From: CAZHOV01 sp964534315
Lineage (GTDB): Bacteria > Bacteroidota > Bacteroidia > Chitinophagales > Saprospiraceae
Assembly (NCBI GenBank): GCA_964534315.1
Contig: CAZHOV010000185.1
Coordinates: forward strand, 1 to 11,280
Direction of reading: 5' to 3'
DNA length: 11,280 nt
This document shows positions 1 to 5,917 of the stretch, piece after piece. The number at the start of each line of letters is the position of its first letter. Position 1 is the stretch's first letter. The translations under genes and the position numbers were made by a program. Under the pieces are notes generated by a model. It saw nothing but the letters and a program-made list of their open reading frames with translations. It was not told where the DNA came from and did no database searches.

Positions 1-52
1 CGGTATAATTCATGTTTTTTTCTTTTTTTGCTTAGTTTTCAAAAGGTTTAGT

Positions 53-94
53 AAAGGACGCAGCATTTACTATCATGAAGGCAACGTCCTTCAT
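53..94 (+). repeat. Hairpin repeat, copy A
   Basis: A 7-bp stem (75-81 with 88-94) with loop CAACGT follows a leader containing AAGGAC and ACTATCATG. The same arrangement recurs on the minus strand at about 6746-6793, with 18 of 21 core bases identical and one stem pair changed on both sides (A-T to T-A). A third partial copy of the leader is on the minus strand at 220-239. Confidence 0.55.
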
Positions 95-139
95 TGAAAG
101 CACTTTTTTGAATCGAAAACGACACCTTTTGATCTATTT

Positions 140-190
140 TTTAAAGGGAATGCTGTTAATTTTTTTGAAATTAACAGCATTCCCTTTAAA
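140..190. repeat. 23-bp perfect inverted repeat (hairpin)
   Basis: The arms at 140-162 and 168-190 are exact reverse complements around a 5-nt loop (TTTTG). The stem ends in TTTAAA and no T-tract follows it on either strand, so it is not a textbook Rho-independent terminator. It sits inside a weaker outer inverted repeat (about 59-80 with 220-239). It may be a structured RNA, a small non-autonomous element or a transcription barrier beyond the hydrogenase operon. The structure is certain; the function is not. Confidence 0.75.
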
Positions 191-301
191 GATACCTGAA
201 AAGGGCTGTAGCTTTTAAGCTTGATGATAGTGAATGCGGATATTTTCCTAAAAAGAGAAGTCATTAACTATAAGCCCGTTGATTCTTAGCTAAAAATGCC
301 C

Positions 302-354
302 CATGAGGCATCTCGATCCCGCATTTAAGATAATGCGGGACGGGATGCCTCATG
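302..354 (-). terminator. Terminator-like hairpin after hupL
   Basis: The outer stem CATGAGGCATC / GATGCCTCATG (302-312 with 344-354, 11 bp) continues almost without interruption into an inner 9-bp stem (TCCCGCATT / AATGCGGGA) with a 6-nt loop. Read on the minus strand, it lies 23 nt beyond the hupL stop codon and is followed within a few bases by a GCATTTTT run. This fits an intrinsic terminator ending the hupSL transcript. The stem is longer than most terminators. Confidence 0.6.
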
Positions 355-376
355 TATTATTGAAGGATTTTTGATT

Positions 377-1975
377 TTACAATTTGAATTTAGCCAACTC
401 TTTTCCCGTCTTATTATCGTGTGCATGAACCGTACAAACCAAGCAAGAGTCAAATGAACGAGCCACCATTCCCACTTCTACAGGATCATGAGGATCTTCT
501 ATTTCCGTTCCTTCAAGTGCAGCTTCAATTGGTCCTGCTTTATCTTCACTATCATTAGGTCCAACGTTCCAGGTAGTAGGAGTGACCATTTGGTAATTCT
601 CAATCACACCATCTTTAATTTTAATCCAATGTGCTAAAGCCCCTCTGGCAGCTTCTGTTGCTCCCCATCCAATTCCATCTCGTTCCGTTGGTTTGATATG
701 GAATTCATCATCCAAACGAACCTGACTCAGCCAATCATTAATCATCGTGAACAGTCGAGGCGCTTCGTGCATACGAGCTAACACCCTGGTAAATACTGAT
801 GGTCCCATTTTTTCAATAATATCTCCAAAAAGTGGATCTTGAATTTGATGGGCTGCATTAGCTGGATTAGCATTCATGATTACCCGAGCCAATGGACCGG
901 CTTCAGCTGCAAACCCCTTAAATCTGGGAGCTTTGGACCAACTGTACTTGCCATTAAAATCAGAGTTTTCTAGCGATCTTGAATCCGTGGAAGCCATCGG
1001 CGCCGGTTGATCGAATGGGTGCAAAGCATCTGCCTGATTCACATACCAAGCATGCTTGACGTGTTCCTGAACTTGCATATGATCAGCTGGATAGTACTTT
1101 CCACTATCCCAGAAACCGGCAGAACTAATCGTTGCGGCATTTCGGCTTTCAATAGTTGGTTTATTGTATAGGTCCTTATGTAAGTACGTACCCCACGCTA
1201 GGAATTTACCTACACCTTGTCCAAATTTATCTAACCCAAATTCAATACCTGCTCGAAGAAATAGTCCTAAATCACTATTGTAGTGCGACTCATTTTCGTT
1301 CAGCCATTCCATCATGTCCTCCCAAGATTTAATTTGCAAATATCTTTCGATAGAACATCCTAGCCAAACAGGTTCTAACCAATCGTTGCGGAATTGATTC
1401 ATTATAGCATGAGCACGAGTAATATCTTTGAGGGTAGGTGCACACATCACACCACCAGGTACCATATAGCTAGAGTGCGGCCATTGTCCTCCGAAAATGG
1501 AATATACTTCTACAGGGCGCCCGGAAGCGGTAACACCAATTTGGAAAGAAGTACCTACGTAAGCCGCCCAACGTTTTACCACCTCCTGATACAATGGTTT
1601 ATTTGCAAATTTTTTATTCGCCATATCTGTAGCGAAAATTGCATAAAACCACCTGGGAATACTTTGAGCAGTTTCAGTTGCTTGCCCTATTGCCCGGAGC
1701 AGCAAGGCATTTGGCGGAAGCGTCGTTTGCCAAGCTACATCCAAAGCGGAAGAAGCACAGTACAAGTGAGATCCACCACAAATACCACAGGCTCTCGGAG
1801 TAACGATAAGACCAGACTGAGGATCTTTTCCTTGCAATATTTTTTCGAAACCACGAAACATAGCTGCTTGAGTATGCGCTCTGGTCACTACTCCGTTTTC
1901 CATATAAACTTTAACATCCAGATCTCCTTCTACTCGTCCAACTGGAGATATATTGAGTTCTTTTTTTATCGACAT
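377..1975 (-). CDS. hupL: [NiFe] uptake hydrogenase large subunit, group 2a
   Basis: Catalytic subunit of a heterodimeric H2-oxidising hydrogenase; it carries the NiFe(CN)2CO centre. The protein is 532 aa, a normal length. The N-terminal nickel motif RACGICGGSH is at residues 61-70 (C63, C66, H70). The C-terminal motif DSCLVCTVH is at about 509-517 (C511, C514). It is followed by a 15-residue tail ending in KFKL, which in this family is removed by a maturation endopeptidase after the final His. DSC in place of DPC, and the tail beginning AHD, are typical of the cyanobacterial-like group 2a. It follows hupS by 27 nt in the same operon, and a terminator-like hairpin comes next. The ATG start gives an A-rich leader without a Shine-Dalgarno sequence, normal for Bacteroidota. 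No Hyp proteins or endopeptidase are nearby. Confidence 0.97.
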   Translation of the reverse strand: MSIKKELNISPVGRVEGDLDVKVYMENGVVTRAHTQAAMFRGFEKILQGKDPQSGLIVTPRACGICGGSHLYCASSALDVAWQTTLPPNALLLRAIGQATETAQSIPRWFYAIFATDMANKKFANKPLYQEVVKRWAAYVGTSFQIGVTASGRPVEVYSIFGGQWPHSSYMVPGGVMCAPTLKDITRAHAIMNQFRNDWLEPVWLGCSIERYLQIKSWEDMMEWLNENESHYNSDLGLFLRAGIEFGLDKFGQGVGKFLAWGTYLHKDLYNKPTIESRNAATISSAGFWDSGKYYPADHMQVQEHVKHAWYVNQADALHPFDQPAPMASTDSRSLENSDFNGKYSWSKAPRFKGFAAEAGPLARVIMNANPANAAHQIQDPLFGDIIEKMGPSVFTRVLARMHEAPRLFTMINDWLSQVRLDDEFHIKPTERDGIGWGATEAARGALAHWIKIKDGVIENYQMVTPTTWNVGPNDSEDKAGPIEAALEGTEIEDPHDPVEVGMVARSFDSCLVCTVHAHDNKTGKELAKFKL

Positions 1976-2002
1976 TTTTGATTGATTTTTAATTTTATAA
2001 AA

Positions 2003-2968
2003 TTACTTAGAGTTACCATAATCCTTAGCCGAATCCGGTGAACCAAGTACTTTTCCGACTCCAGCTTTGAACCAATAGAATAATTTAGGTTCACCGGGAG
2101 GTGTTTCCTGAGGAAGGAATCCTAAGTACTTCATCGTTTTGAAAACACTTCCTTTTTTCAAATCATGGTGTGGAAAACCGGGTTCAGTACAACCCAGACA
2201 AGGGTGATTAACACGAGTTTTACTAGAATGCCTATTCCACAAGATTCGATTACAACTTGCTCGTGTCATTGGTCCTCTACAACCCACTTCATAAAATAAG
2301 CAACCTCCTCTTTTTCCAAAATTACCGTCAACTTTTTCACTAAAAGCAACTGCATTAGGACATCCGTTTTGTACAAAATCGGTAAAGAAGGTTTTCGGAC
2401 GGTGATATTCATCTATCAAAACATCTCCAATTCGACCTGTAGAAATAGCTACCAAAATCTGGGTAATCCAATCAGGGTGAGCAGGACATCCAGGAATATT
2501 AATAACCGGCAAACCTCCTTTGGAAACAAAGTCTGCTCCGAGGAATCCGCCTTTTTCTTTTTTATGAAATTGAAACCCTGTTGACTCACTTGGATTGGGT
2601 GGTACAGCAGGGATACCTCCCCAGGTAGCACAATCTCCAATTGCAACGACAAAGTCAGCAACAGCTGATAATTCTCTAATCCAGTCTTGCATAGGTCTGT
2701 CAGCAAAGTAATTCATTTTGCCCGTTCCGTTAGGACCCTGTACAACAGAACCTTCAAAGACGAAAATATCCAATTTGGTTTTGCCGGAAAGACAATCATT
2801 CATTAGTTCACTAACCTGATGTCCAATTTCTAGTCCAATTGTTGGATGCCATAAAATATTGATTCCAAAATCAACGATAAGTTCTACCACGGTAGGTTCT
2901 TCTGCGTTGAGGAAAGACATAGTGTTTCCACTACATGCGCCTCCTTGTAGCCATAATACATTTGCCAT
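2003..2968 (-). CDS. hupS: [NiFe] uptake hydrogenase small subunit, group 2a
   Basis: Electron-transfer subunit holding three iron-sulfur clusters that carry electrons from the NiFe site to a redox partner. The 321-aa protein starts directly with the cluster-binding fold (MANVLWLQGGACSGNT). There is no Tat signal peptide and no C-terminal membrane anchor, which separates group 2 enzymes from exported group 1 enzymes and implies a cytoplasmic location. Candidate ligands are C12, C113, C161 for the proximal cluster and H189, C203, C223, C230, C239, C257, C260 for the other two; the GDCATWGGIP and PGCPAHP blocks are intact. It is first in the hupSL operon. Upstream lie a TATATTTG -7 box and an array of palindromes, so expression is probably repressor-controlled. 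A decayed copy of its 3' end lies at 3235-3480. The physiological acceptor is not encoded here. Confidence 0.97.
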   Translation of the reverse strand: MANVLWLQGGACSGNTMSFLNAEEPTVVELIVDFGINILWHPTIGLEIGHQVSELMNDCLSGKTKLDIFVFEGSVVQGPNGTGKMNYFADRPMQDWIRELSAVADFVVAIGDCATWGGIPAVPPNPSESTGFQFHKKEKGGFLGADFVSKGGLPVINIPGCPAHPDWITQILVAISTGRIGDVLIDEYHRPKTFFTDFVQNGCPNAVAFSEKVDGNFGKRGGCLFYEVGCRGPMTRASCNRILWNRHSSKTRVNHPCLGCTEPGFPHHDLKKGSVFKTMKYLGFLPQETPPGEPKLFYWFKAGVGKVLGSPDSAKDYGNSK

Positions 2969-3004
2969 AATAAACAGGAGTTTTCGTTATTCTAAAAAAA
3001 TTGA

Positions 3005-3048
3005 GTTGCAGATTGCAACATAAATTCTATCTTCATTTAAAATAGAAT
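3005..3048 (-). promoter_or_regulatory. Two small hairpins in the hupS leader
   Basis: Inverted repeats GTTGCA/TGCAAC (3005-3019, 3-nt loop) and ATTCTAT/ATAGAAT (3024-3048) lie between the -7 box and the hupS start codon. The first would be within the mRNA leader; the second overlaps the expected transcription start. They may affect mRNA stability or be chance in AT-rich DNA. Confidence 0.35.
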
Positions 3049-3051
3049 GAT

Positions 3052-3059
3052 CAAATATA
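3052..3059 (-). promoter_or_regulatory. Probable hupS promoter, -7 box
   Basis: TATATTTG on the minus strand matches the Bacteroidota -7 consensus TAnnTTTG. The start of transcription would be near 3045, giving a leader of about 77 nt. No clear -33 TTTG is seen; the place where it should be is covered by the first palindrome of the operator array, as expected for a repressed promoter. Confidence 0.5.
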
Positions 3060-3063
3060 GTAT

Positions 3064-3148
3064 AATTAGAAAATATTTTCTAATTTTTTAGAAAGTATTT
3101 TCTAATTATTTAGAAAAAGATTTCTAATTAATAGAAAACAGGGCCTAA
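3064..3148. promoter_or_regulatory. Phased array of 18-bp palindromic operators upstream of hupS
   Basis: Three near-identical palindromes and a degenerate fourth: TTAGAAAATATTTTCTAA (3066-3083, perfect and extendable to 3064-3085), TTAGAAAGTATTTTCTAA (3088-3105), TTAGAAAAAGATTTCTAA (3110-3127) and ATAGAAAACAGGGCCTAA (3131-3148). Starts are 22, 22 and 21 bp apart, about two helical turns, so bound dimers would face the same side. Size and symmetry suit a TetR dimer, and two TetR genes lie just upstream. A fifth copy is in front of the 118-aa gene. The proximal site abuts the -7 box, which predicts repression. Confidence 0.75.
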
Positions 3149-3234
3149 TGCGGATTGATTCTAAATAACAAACAAAACAATATTGGCATTCAATACGCCA
3201 TAGTGTTTCAGTGTTATCACATTGTATTTTTTTC

Positions 3235-3480
3235 TTGGAAGTTTTAGGGTGCTTTTTATTGGAAAGAGCTTTTCTTAATCCTGATTTGAAGGAATACATT
3301 TCTTCCTATGGGAGCTTTTTCAGGGAAATAGTCTAAATATTTTACGGTTTTTAAAAAGGTTTCCCTTCTTCGAATCACGATGAGGGAATCCTGGTTCTGT
3401 GGCAACCTAAAACCGGATGGTTTGCGCTGGTCTTACTCATCGCATTTATATGCGTCAGCGGATAATTCCATTGGTCCTAG
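3235..3480 (-). pseudogene. Decayed 3' fragment of a second hupS
   Basis: Read on the minus strand, this stretch aligns with residues 231 to about 311 of the intact HupS next door. Recognisable blocks, in order: GGACCAATG (Gly-Pro-Met), SKTSANHPVLGC against SKTRVNHPCLGC, then after a 1-nt insertion EPGFPHRDSKKG against EPGFPHHDLKKG, then in another frame TVKYLDYFP against TMKYLGFLP, and after a further shift YSFKSGLRKAL against YWFKAGVGKVL. Two cluster cysteines (matching C239 and C257) are lost and the frame is broken at least three times, so it is not functional. Its 5' edge coincides with the stop codon of the neighbouring tetR gene. The boundary near 3235 is approximate. Confidence 0.85.
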
Positions 3481-4121
3481 TTTTTGGAAGATTGTTGTAA
3501 TAATGGACGGATCAACTGCTCAAATTCAGCAACTCCCTGTTCTGTAAAATATGGATACACTTGATTCCACACCATTTCCTTAAATTGGATTACATCCATT
3601 GATTTATCTATTCCTCTGGCAAGATTTTGCGGCACCCAAAATGTTATTAAAACCCAAATAGCAGTTGCCACGCTATTGTAAACACCTGGCCGGGGTTCCT
3701 CAAAAATGAGCCCACGATTTTGATTGAAGTCAAATCGCTTACGAATCTGGCTTATCATTTTTGAAATATGGAGTTGTCGTTTGGAGCGTATATCAGGATA
3801 GTGTCTTTCAATCTCTAATAAGTCGAGGAAATAAAAGGGGTATTTTTTAAGAAAGGAAAAGTATTTTGTGAGTTGGTTATCAAAATCAATTAGGTTTGGA
3901 AAAATTCGATACGTAGAAAGTATTTCAGCCGCTTGTAAATACAATTCATCATTTACAGCTTCAATAATAGCTTCTTTATTACGAAAATGATAAGCCAGAT
4001 TTCCGGGGCTGATACCTATTTCCTTTGCAATTTGCTGAAGACGCACATTTGCCATCCCGTTCTCATTAAATAACCGAATGGAAGTATTTAATATTTTCTG
4101 TTTGGTATTTAAGTCTGCCAT
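3477..4121 (-). CDS. TetR/AcrR family transcriptional regulator (TetR1)
   Basis: A 214-aa one-component regulator. Residues 6-52 form the TetR DNA-binding domain, with the helix-turn-helix near 28-47 (RLQQIAKEIGIS, then GNLAYHFRNKEAI). The remainder is the all-helical ligand-binding and dimerisation domain, which names no ligand. It lies 39 nt after the 118-aa gene, so the two are probably co-transcribed; an operator-like palindrome matching the hupS array precedes that pair. This makes it the best candidate for the hupSL repressor, with autoregulation. Its paralogue at 4584-5213 matches at 29 of 46 residues across the DNA-binding domain (hand alignment) and shares blocks near the C-terminus. 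The TAG stop lies exactly where homology of the hupS fragment begins, so the last residues may derive from a deletion junction. Confidence 0.9.
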   Translation of the reverse strand: MADLNTKQKILNTSIRLFNENGMANVRLQQIAKEIGISPGNLAYHFRNKEAIIEAVNDELYLQAAEILSTYRIFPNLIDFDNQLTKYFSFLKKYPFYFLDLLEIERHYPDIRSKRQLHISKMISQIRKRFDFNQNRGLIFEEPRPGVYNSVATAIWVLITFWVPQNLARGIDKSMDVIQFKEMVWNQVYPYFTEQGVAEFEQLIRPLLQQSSKN

Positions 4122-4160
4122 TATTTACAGGATTATCGTTGGATTTCAATTTTGATAGCT

Positions 4161-4517
4161 TTAACTTGAACAAAGCCCAAAGTGGTCTAAGTTGACTTTT
4201 AAAGTCCCTCGTTGATCTTTTGCAGCCAGTCGTCTCATGTACAAGGCACTCATTTCTGCCTTGTCTTTGCAAGTGTATCGAGATATGACTCGCTTAATCA
4301 GTTTTTGTGGCTCAAGATAATGCGCAAACACCAAATGGATTTCCCACATGCCATTCCTTTTTACAATGTTTTCAATCACAGCAGTATCCCTTAACCACCA
4401 ATCATCTGAGAGAAAATCCATGTCCATTTGAGATCCTGGTTTCTCAATGAAATGCTGGTTATTGAGCAAGTCGAGGAGTTCCTCGTAGGCATTATTGTCA
4501 AGGTTGAAGCTATCCAT
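4161..4517 (-). CDS. Conserved-looking hypothetical protein between two TetR genes
   Basis: A 118-aa soluble, acidic-to-neutral protein that I do not recognise. The N-terminal 25 residues look helical (leucine- and asparagine-rich); the middle contains a WW pair (DDWWLRDTAV) and a segment rich in aromatic and charged residues (WEIHLVFAHYLEP); the end is basic and then short and polar. There is no signal peptide, membrane segment or clear metal motif; its two cysteines are far apart. The ATG start is supported by a TAGATTTG -7 box at 4559-4566 and by an operator between that box and the start codon. It stands first in an apparent operon with TetR1. Its position suggests a role linked to sensing or to the hydrogenase, but that is inference from location only. 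Confidence 0.75.
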   Translation of the reverse strand: MDSFNLDNNAYEELLDLLNNQHFIEKPGSQMDMDFLSDDWWLRDTAVIENIVKRNGMWEIHLVFAHYLEPQKLIKRVISRYTCKDKAEMSALYMRRLAAKDQRGTLKVNLDHFGLCSS

Positions 4518-4528
4518 TAAAACAATTA

Positions 4529-4546
4529 TTAGAAAACTATACCTAA
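4529..4546. promoter_or_regulatory. Operator-like palindrome upstream of the 118-aa gene/tetR1 operon
   Basis: TTAGAAAACTATACCTAA matches the TTAGAAAA...CTAA pattern of the hupS array, with the left half identical. It lies just downstream of the predicted transcription start and 11 bp before the start codon, a position suited to repression. It links the TetR1 operon and hupSL as probable co-targets of one repressor. Confidence 0.6.
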
Positions 4547-4558
4547 TTTTTTGAAATA

Positions 4559-4566
4559 CAAATCTA
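4559..4566 (-). promoter_or_regulatory. Probable -7 box for the 118-aa gene/tetR1 operon
   Basis: TAGATTTG on the minus strand fits TAnnTTTG. It lies between the stop codon of the upstream tetR gene and the 118-aa gene; transcription would start near 4552. The expected -33 region falls on a TTTT run, so that box is weak. Confidence 0.45.
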
Positions 4567-4583
4567 CTGAATTTAAAGGAGGA

Positions 4584-5213
4584 TTAAAAGAAAAAATTGT
4601 AGGGCATCTGTAGCATTTGCTCGTATTCTCGCATCCCCATGTCCGTAAAGTAGGGAATCAACAGGTTCCAGACAGCTTTTCTGAAAGCTTGTCCCTCCAG
4701 CTTTTGATGGGTTCTTACAGCTTGTTGGATCAACCAAAAATCCATTGTCATCCAGATTTGTAATGCCAACTGATCGAAAACGCCTTCCATGGGTTCTTTT
4801 ACCAATGCTCCTCTGGAGACATTGAAATCGAGAATAACCTTTAATTGATTGACTTGTGAACGGATATGCTGTTGATGGGGCTCGCCAACCAAAGGGTAAG
4901 CTCGAACTATTTCGAGGGTATCCTGATAAAAGAAGATGTATTCCTTTTGTAACTGGAAGGTGTGATGGATGAGTCGGTCAATGTTATCAAAGAGCGGTAC
5001 AATACGGTATTCGGCTAGAAGTTGCTGTTGCTTTTTAGTCAAAGCTTCGTATAAAGCGGATAAAATGGCCTCCTTATTATTATAGTGATAAGCTAAGTTA
5101 CCTACACTCACTACTGCCTCATCGGCGATGTGTTGTAGGCGGACGTTAACCATCCCTTCCTGGTTAAAAAGCTTAAGCGCTGCAGTTAATATTTTTTCTT
5201 TATTTTTTGCCAT
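4584..5213 (-). CDS. TetR/AcrR family transcriptional regulator (TetR2)
   Basis: A 209-aa regulator paralogous to TetR1. The DNA-binding domain spans residues 4-50, with the recognition region RLQHIADEAVVS and GNLAYHYNNKEAI. The C-terminal domain keeps blocks shared with TetR1, such as EIVRAYP, a FWL segment and PYFTDMGMREYEQM. An ATG nine codons further upstream (5240) is possible, but the start at 5213 is preferred: it matches the TetR1 N-terminus and leaves room for the TATTTTTG -7 box at 5229-5236. A different perfect palindrome lies over its promoter, so it probably controls itself through a separate operator. It ends 66 nt before the 118-aa gene. The ligand is unknown. Confidence 0.9.
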   Translation of the reverse strand: MAKNKEKILTAALKLFNQEGMVNVRLQHIADEAVVSVGNLAYHYNNKEAILSALYEALTKKQQQLLAEYRIVPLFDNIDRLIHHTFQLQKEYIFFYQDTLEIVRAYPLVGEPHQQHIRSQVNQLKVILDFNVSRGALVKEPMEGVFDQLALQIWMTMDFWLIQQAVRTHQKLEGQAFRKAVWNLLIPYFTDMGMREYEQMLQMPYNFFF

Positions 5214-5228
5214 AAGACGTCTATACCT

Positions 5229-5236
5229 CAAAAATA
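5229..5236 (-). promoter_or_regulatory. Probable tetR2 -7 box
   Basis: TATTTTTG on the minus strand fits TAnnTTTG. It lies 15 nt before the preferred start codon, giving a very short leader, and would lie inside the coding region if the upstream ATG at 5240 were used. Confidence 0.4.
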
Positions 5237-5243
5237 ACACAAC

Positions 5244-5257
5244 TTGGTTATAACCAA
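5244..5257. promoter_or_regulatory. Perfect palindrome over the tetR2 promoter
   Basis: TTGGTTATAACCAA is a 14-bp perfect palindrome just upstream of the -7 box, reaching the -33 region. Its position and symmetry suit a TetR autoregulatory operator. Its sequence differs from the TTAGAAAA-type sites, so the two TetR paralogues may have diverged in specificity. Confidence 0.5.
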
Positions 5258-5281
5258 TGGCTATTTCGGATTTTTTAATCT

Positions 5282-5479
5282 TTATAACTTCATCGCTTCT
5301 ATTTCCTTTTCATCATCCGCCCTTGCTGCATAATGATCAATAGTAGTAAAATTTTCATAGTCGGGCAAGTGACTTACCGTGTTCTTGTCAGCACCCTTAT
5401 TTAGAGCCAAGGTGGCACTGGAGTGGCGAGCCGATTTCAAACCTACTCGTGTTTTTTTATTTGAAAAAGTGGTATGTTT
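5282..5479 (-). pseudogene. C-terminal remnant of a tyrosine recombinase (integrase)
   Basis: The minus-strand frame ending in TAA at 5282 encodes a segment typical of the end of phage-type integrases: SARHSSATLALNKGAD, then NTVSHL, then TTIDHYAARAD. The nucleophilic tyrosine (DHYA) and the box II arginine are still visible. The usual His of HxxR is Lys and the LGH histidine is replaced (PDY). An in-frame stop at 5480-5482 cuts the frame, and no N-terminal or core-binding domain precedes it. It is a dead fragment marking an old mobile element between the TetR block and the toxin-like block. Confidence 0.7.
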
Positions 5480-5538
5480 TTAATTTATATTCTTGATGTA
5501 TTACGTTCATCGTAGCATCAAGAGAATCTATAAAGCCA

Positions 5539-5895
5539 ATGAAGGAAAACGAGCTCGAAACTTGGCGTATAGTTGCCATCGATGTTGAAAAAGAGAAACT
5601 TATTGTTAACCGATACATTCATGGCCTAGAGAAAGAACTTACAAAAATTTGGAAGGGGTGGGACGTTCAGGTTGGAAATTTCGGTTACATCCAAATCTTA
5701 AATCAAATGGGACTGGAAACTTCTGAACTTGAAATGGACAACATTGAAATAAATGAATTTATTAATGAATTGCTAAATGTTGAAGACAATTTCGATCCTG
5801 GTATCATTGCGTCAGCATTAATTAAAGTAGGAAAAAAAGTACAATTCAGCTCCAACTTCTTTGAAGATATTAAACCCAACAAAAAAAATAATTGA
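5539..5895 (+). CDS. Hypothetical protein, 118 aa
   Basis: The only convincing plus-strand gene in the window. I do not recognise the family. The sequence is soluble and acidic, with a beta-like start (WRIVAIDVEKEKLIVNRY), an aromatic stretch (KIWKGWDVQVGNFGYIQIL), a Glu/Asn-rich middle and a lysine-rich tail. There is no signal peptide or membrane segment. Size, acidity and position next to a toxin-immunity-like pair and a recombinase remnant would suit an immunity protein or antitoxin, but no motif proves it. The ATG start lacks a Shine-Dalgarno sequence. It converges on the gene ending at 5917. Confidence 0.6.
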   Translation: MKENELETWRIVAIDVEKEKLIVNRYIHGLEKELTKIWKGWDVQVGNFGYIQILNQMGLETSELEMDNIEINEFINELLNVEDNFDPGIIASALIKVGKKVQFSSNFFEDIKPNKKNN

Positions 5896-5917
5896 AAAAG
5901 GATTAAGATTATTTTTT
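5883..5917. terminator. AT-only inverted repeat between convergent genes
   Basis: AAAAAATAAT (5883-5892) and ATTATTTTTT (5908-5917) are exact complements with a 15-nt loop. The pair overlaps the ends of both converging genes and would give a T-tract on each strand. The stem lacks G-C pairs, so it is a weak bidirectional terminator candidate. Confidence 0.3.

Noticed and set aside
140..190. 23-bp hairpin as a Rho-independent terminator
   Set aside because: No T-tract follows the stem on either strand, so it was listed as a structural repeat instead.
440..470. DSC instead of DPC in the C-terminal nickel motif of HupL as a possible defect
   Set aside because: The Ser variant is usual in the cyanobacterial-like group 2a subunits as I know them; both cysteines are present.
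1394..1981. 195-aa open frame on the plus strand opposite hupL
   Set aside because: Lies fully antisense to the well-supported hydrogenase large subunit and has no family-like composition or motif.
2369..2706. Short frames on both strands inside hupS
   Set aside because: Shadows of the intact hupS reading frame; no independent start signals or motifs.
3102..3299. 65-aa minus-strand frame upstream of hupS
   Set aside because: Its first 20 residues are the out-of-frame tail of the hupS fragment and the rest runs through the operator array, so it is not a gene.
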